Of a stretch of 64,000 bases of DNA, positions 61,199-64,000 are shown one piece after another (position 1 is the stretch's first letter; each line of letters opens with the position of its first letter). The position numbers and the translations under genes are program-made. The stretch spans positions 116,635 to 180,634 of the forward strand of contig NZ_JAFCME010000016.1 of assembly GCF_018130065.1 (NCBI RefSeq). The letters run 5' to 3'. A model generated the notes under the pieces. It was not told where the DNA came from, did no database searches, and saw nothing but the letters and a program-made list of their open reading frames with translations. The DNA is from Bradyrhizobium sp. AUGA SZCCT0158. GTDB taxonomy: Bacteria; Pseudomonadota; Alphaproteobacteria; Rhizobiales; Xanthobacteraceae.

Positions 61199-62320
61199 TC
61201 ACCCGCGATTGGTTGGTTTCGCCTTTCCCTGCGGAAGAAACGCCCCCGACAGCATCACCCGCATCATGCGCAGCGAACGCTGCCGTCCGTCCCAGGCGAC
61301 GCGCGGCAATGCATGCAGATTGGTATATCCCTTCGGTTCGACCACGCCAGGCAACATGGTTGCCGCGCTGGCAAGGCCCAGCTCCTGAGCCATCGCCACG
61401 TGCGCCCGGCGAAAGGCATCGCGATCGCCGAACGGATAGGCGAAATGCTTGATGGTGCGTTGGAAGGCCGCTTCCGTCACCGCCTTGCCCATCGCCATCT
61501 CGCGCAGGGCGTCAGCGTCTTTCAGCTTCGACAGAACCGGATAGTTCACCGTGGCGCTACCGATCGTCACATTCGGATCGGCCGCAAGCCTGGTCAGGTC
61601 GTCCCAGTCCATCGACGCGCCGCGCGAGAGGCCCGCAAGGTCGACCGAATAGCGCTTGCAGAGATCGTTGATGGCGAATGACAGATCCGGCGGCGACAGC
61701 GACCGCATCCAGCTCGAAAGAAATTCGAACGCCCGATATTTATCGGAAGCGTCCCGGATGGCGAAGTGCCGCTCCTGGCGATCGATCACGAGGCTGATGC
61801 GGTTTTCCCGCGCGATCATGTCCTCCAGCGCCAGCCACCACGCTTCGCCAAGGCCGTCCGGAAACGCCGTCGGCAGATAGATGGTAAAGGGAACGGCGTG
61901 CTTCGCCAGCACCGGATAGGCCGCTGTCATCACGTCCTTGTAGCCGCCGTCAAATGTCAGCGCGACAAACCGATTGGCCGTCGGCAACGTGACCGCGCGC
62001 CGGCATACCTCGTCCATCGAGACGATGTCATATTTCCAGCGCTTCAGAGCCCGGATCATCCGGTCGAGAAATTGCGGGGTGATCTCGCTCCATTTGAGCG
62101 GCTGGAACCGCCGTTGCTGCCGCGCGCGCACGCGTTCGAACCGCAGCACGACACCGGCGCCGCCGCTTCGGCGCTGCTTCAGCAGCGCGTAGCCGCTGAA
62201 ATAAGCGAGCTCCATTTGGGCCCGCCTCAAAAACCCGACGTCCTGACCCAACGTCCCGTCCCCAAATACGGCCGCGCGGTGCCCCGCCGCGCCTGCATTG
62301 TTATTACTCTTTGTTGACAT
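61199..62320 (-). CDS. polysaccharide deacetylase-like protein with degenerate active site
   Basis: A 373-residue NodB-homology protein. Motif 1, normally TFDDG, reads TFDGGYKD at 122-129, losing the metal-binding Asp. Motif 2, normally H(S/T)xxH within a GAHTVNHP-like block, reads IGSATVNYPVL near 250-260, losing both metal His. The overall fold and other blocks (HFAYPFGDRDAFR, ASAATMLPGVV) remain. It probably does not act as a metal-dependent deacetylase. It is divergent from the acetyltransferase gene at 62381, and the pair may act on an exopolysaccharide. Confidence 0.8.
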   Translation of the reverse strand: MSTKSNNNAGAAGHRAAVFGDGTLGQDVGFLRRAQMELAYFSGYALLKQRRSGGAGVVLRFERVRARQQRRFQPLKWSEITPQFLDRMIRALKRWKYDIVSMDEVCRRAVTLPTANRFVALTFDGGYKDVMTAAYPVLAKHAVPFTIYLPTAFPDGLGEAWWLALEDMIARENRISLVIDRQERHFAIRDASDKYRAFEFLSSWMRSLSPPDLSFAINDLCKRYSVDLAGLSRGASMDWDDLTRLAADPNVTIGSATVNYPVLSKLKDADALREMAMGKAVTEAAFQRTIKHFAYPFGDRDAFRRAHVAMAQELGLASAATMLPGVVEPKGYTNLHALPRVAWDGRQRSLRMMRVMLSGAFLPQGKAKPTNRG

Positions 62321-62380
62321 TTCCCTGCGAAGGTCGGCCAAAGCCGAAAATTGTAAACAATTTCCTATACAGGTTCTGCG

Positions 62381-63574
62381 ATGACCATGGCTGCCGCGAT
62401 TGAAAACGGAACGGCGGATACGCAAACCTGGTCGAAACCGGGACGCATCGCCGACATCGAGATCATCCGCGATCTGGCCGGCGCCGAAGCGATCTGGCGC
62501 GGTCTGGAAAACGCGCAGCAGCAATCCTCCACGCCCTTTCAGCGCTTCGACTTCGTCAGCGCCTGGCAGCGCAATGTCGGCGCGCGCGAAGGCCTCAGCC
62601 CCTTCATCGTGATCGCGTACGACGCGGAACGCCGGCCGCTGATGCTGCTGCCGCTCGCAGTCAGGCATGTCTACGGCGCGCGCTGCGCCAGCTTCATGGG
62701 CGGCAAGCACTCGACCTTCAACATGGCGCTGTGGGACAAGGATTTTGCCGCGACCGCAACGAAGGCCGAAATCGAAGGCCTGATCGCGGCCATCGCGCAA
62801 CGCGCCGAGGCCGACGTGCTGGCTCTGCACCAACAGCCCCTGCACTGGCGCGATCTGCCGAACCCGATCGCACTGCTGCCGCATCAACCCTCCGCCAACG
62901 ACTGCCCGCTCCTGAAGATGGCGAGCGGTGCTGAGCCTACGACGCTGATCAGCAAGTCGTTCCGGCAGCGCCTGAAGGGCAAGGCGCGCAAGCTGCAGGC
63001 CCTGCCCGGCTATCGCTACTACGTCGCCAGCACCGACGCCGACATCACGCGGTTGCTCGACTGGTTCTTCCGCATCAAGCCGCTGCGGATGGCCGAGCAA
63101 AAACTGCCTGACGTATTCGCAGAGCCCGGCATCGAGAATTTCATCCGCAGCGCCTGCGCGGCACAAGTGGCCGGCGGCAATCGCGTCATCGATATCCACG
63201 CGCTCGAATGCGACGAGGAAGTGATCGCGATCTTCACCGGCGTCGACGACGGCCATCGCTTCTCGATGATGTTCAACACCTACACGATGTCGGCCAATTC
63301 GAAATACAGCCCCGGCCTGATCCTGATGCGCGACATCATCGATCACTTCGCCGCTAAGGATTATCGCGCCTTCGATCTCGGCATCGGATCGGACGATTAC
63401 AAGCGGCTGTTCTGCAAGGACGACGAGCCGATCTTCGACAGTTTCATCCCCCTGAGCCAGCGCGGCAAGCTCGCCGCGGGCGTGATGTCGGGGCTGAACC
63501 GCACCAAGCGCATGGTGAAGCATAATCCGGCCCTGCTCGATATGGCGCAGAAGCTGCGGAACGCGTTTAGCTGA
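62381..63574 (+). CDS. CelD/BcsL-FemAB type acetyltransferase
   Basis: A 397-residue protein with the GNAT_6/CelD-like layout: DLAGAEAIWRGLENAQQQSS near 30-49, RFDFVSAWQRNVGAREGLSP near 58-77, a central KSFRQRLKGKARKLQALPGY near 195-214, and the ending YRAFDLGIGSDDYKRLFCKD near 330-349. Relatives are linked to cellulose and exopolysaccharide biosynthesis. It is divergent from the deacetylase-like gene, 60 bases apart. The substrate is unknown. Confidence 0.85.
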   Translation: MTMAAAIENGTADTQTWSKPGRIADIEIIRDLAGAEAIWRGLENAQQQSSTPFQRFDFVSAWQRNVGAREGLSPFIVIAYDAERRPLMLLPLAVRHVYGARCASFMGGKHSTFNMALWDKDFAATATKAEIEGLIAAIAQRAEADVLALHQQPLHWRDLPNPIALLPHQPSANDCPLLKMASGAEPTTLISKSFRQRLKGKARKLQALPGYRYYVASTDADITRLLDWFFRIKPLRMAEQKLPDVFAEPGIENFIRSACAAQVAGGNRVIDIHALECDEEVIAIFTGVDDGHRFSMMFNTYTMSANSKYSPGLILMRDIIDHFAAKDYRAFDLGIGSDDYKRLFCKDDEPIFDSFIPLSQRGKLAAGVMSGLNRTKRMVKHNPALLDMAQKLRNAFS

Positions 63575-63599
63575 GTCTGGGAACGCCACCAAACATCCA

Positions 63600-63726
63600 A
63601 ATTGTCGTCCCGGCCTTGAGCCGGGACCCATACCGCGTGATCTCTCAATAGAAGCTCGGTAGCAGAGACCTTTCGCAAAACGTCTTCCTGTGGTTATGGG
63701 TCCCGGCTCAAGGCCGGGACGACGGT
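63600..63726. repeat. large inverted repeat (GTCCCGGCCTTGAGCCGGGAC type)
   Basis: Outer arms GTCGTCCCGGCCTTGAGCC-GGGACCCATA near 63605-63633 and their inverse near 63695-63723, each arm itself able to fold. It follows the acetyltransferase stop and could terminate it. The pattern is widespread in Bradyrhizobium and relatives. Confidence 0.8.
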
Positions 63727-63764
63727 GGTGTTTGTTGCTGCACCATCATGCAAAACGCACCTTC

Positions 63765-64000
63765 GCATTCTCGCGACGCATTGCGCCCGAGTTGTTGCTC
63801 AAACTTCCCACCCTCCAAACAGAGGGCGCAGGGAAGACCGGGTGCGCGCTGCACCCGCGGTCCCGTGTGCGGATTGTGCTAAGAAAGCTGCACACGAGCA
63901 TACAGGGCAGCGGAGAACACCCGGCCTTCCCTGCGCAATGGCTTTACGGCTTATGACGCGCTCTCCCCGGTGAGACGGCCTCTATTGCCACCGTCGTCCC
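63765..64000. repeat. dispersed Bradyrhizobium-type repeat element (edge of window)
   Basis: The segment with AGAGGGCGCAGGGAAGACCG, GGTGCGCGCTGCACCCGCGG and CCGGCCTTCCCTGCGCAATG is one I recognise as a high-copy intergenic element. Its translations (QTEGAGKTGCALHPRSR) are often mis-annotated as small proteins. It runs to the window edge; no real gene is seen here. Confidence 0.6.

Noticed and set aside
62321..63631. N-terminal extension of the deacetylase-like gene to 63631
   Set aside because: The extension is antisense to the acetyltransferase gene; homology starts near 62320.
63690..63973. Small proteins at the right end (88 and 82 codons)
   Set aside because: They are translations of a dispersed repeat element often mis-annotated as proteins.

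Overview
This window looks like a chromosomal segment of a Bradyrhizobium-type alphaproteobacterium (order Hyphomicrobiales). The evidence is the high GC content, the gene orders tig-clpP-clpX-lon, glnB-glnA and nadQ-nadA-nadB-nadC, and several palindromic and dispersed intergenic repeat families that I recognise from Bradyrhizobium genomes. The species is not provable from the sequence alone.

Positions 1 to about 22,970 are one end of a lambda-like siphovirus prophage. Its left end lies outside the window and its right end abuts the 3' end of tRNA-Asp(GTC). From the tRNA leftward it carries a divergent tyrosine integrase, a small gene, then a leftward early block: a 5'-truncated DNA methyltransferase, an ASCH protein, a small gene, a GapR-like nucleoid protein, a PD-(D/E)XK-like nuclease, a SNF2 helicase and a putative replication protein. 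A NusG/RfaH-like antiterminator and an orphan MNT nucleotidyltransferase follow. The late block has terminase small and large subunits, gpW, portal, ClpP/SppA-type prohead protease, gpD-like decoration protein, major capsid E, head-tail joining and tail proteins. Two genes on the opposite strand are probable cargo: an ABC-type substrate-binding protein and a membrane protein.

From 22,970 to 34,000 is housekeeping core: HU, peptidase T, a methyltransferase, tRNA-Val, a frameshifted GFA-family gene, then the protein quality-control cluster Lon, ClpX, ClpP and trigger factor, ending with tRNA-Leu(TAG). From 34,000 to 49,900 come a cupredoxin-fold protein that has lost most copper ligands, an enolase-superfamily enzyme, a bifunctional NAD(P)HX repair enzyme, the nitrogen-control pair glnB-glnA behind a sigma-54-type promoter, a RidA protein, a hybrid histidine kinase, a class I glutamine amidotransferase, an AI-2E family permease, a diguanylate cyclase and rplM-rpsI.

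From 50,000 to the end are a thioesterase, an enoyl-CoA hydratase, a CoA-binding protein, O-acetylhomoserine sulfhydrylase, the NAD biosynthesis operon with its NadQ-type regulator and a candidate operator, an FTR1 iron permease, heme A synthase, a DUF2842 protein, and a divergent pair made of a polysaccharide-deacetylase-like protein with degenerate metal motifs and a CelD/FemAB-type acetyltransferase. The last 400 bases are non-coding repeats.

The most unusual signals are: the phage NusG paralogue placed just ahead of the late genes, together with repeated terminator-plus-box elements; the duplicated integrase tail carrying a perfect inverted repeat next to tRNA-Asp; a palindrome repeated in the prophage, once inside the portal gene; and two enzyme-fold proteins that have lost catalytic or metal residues.
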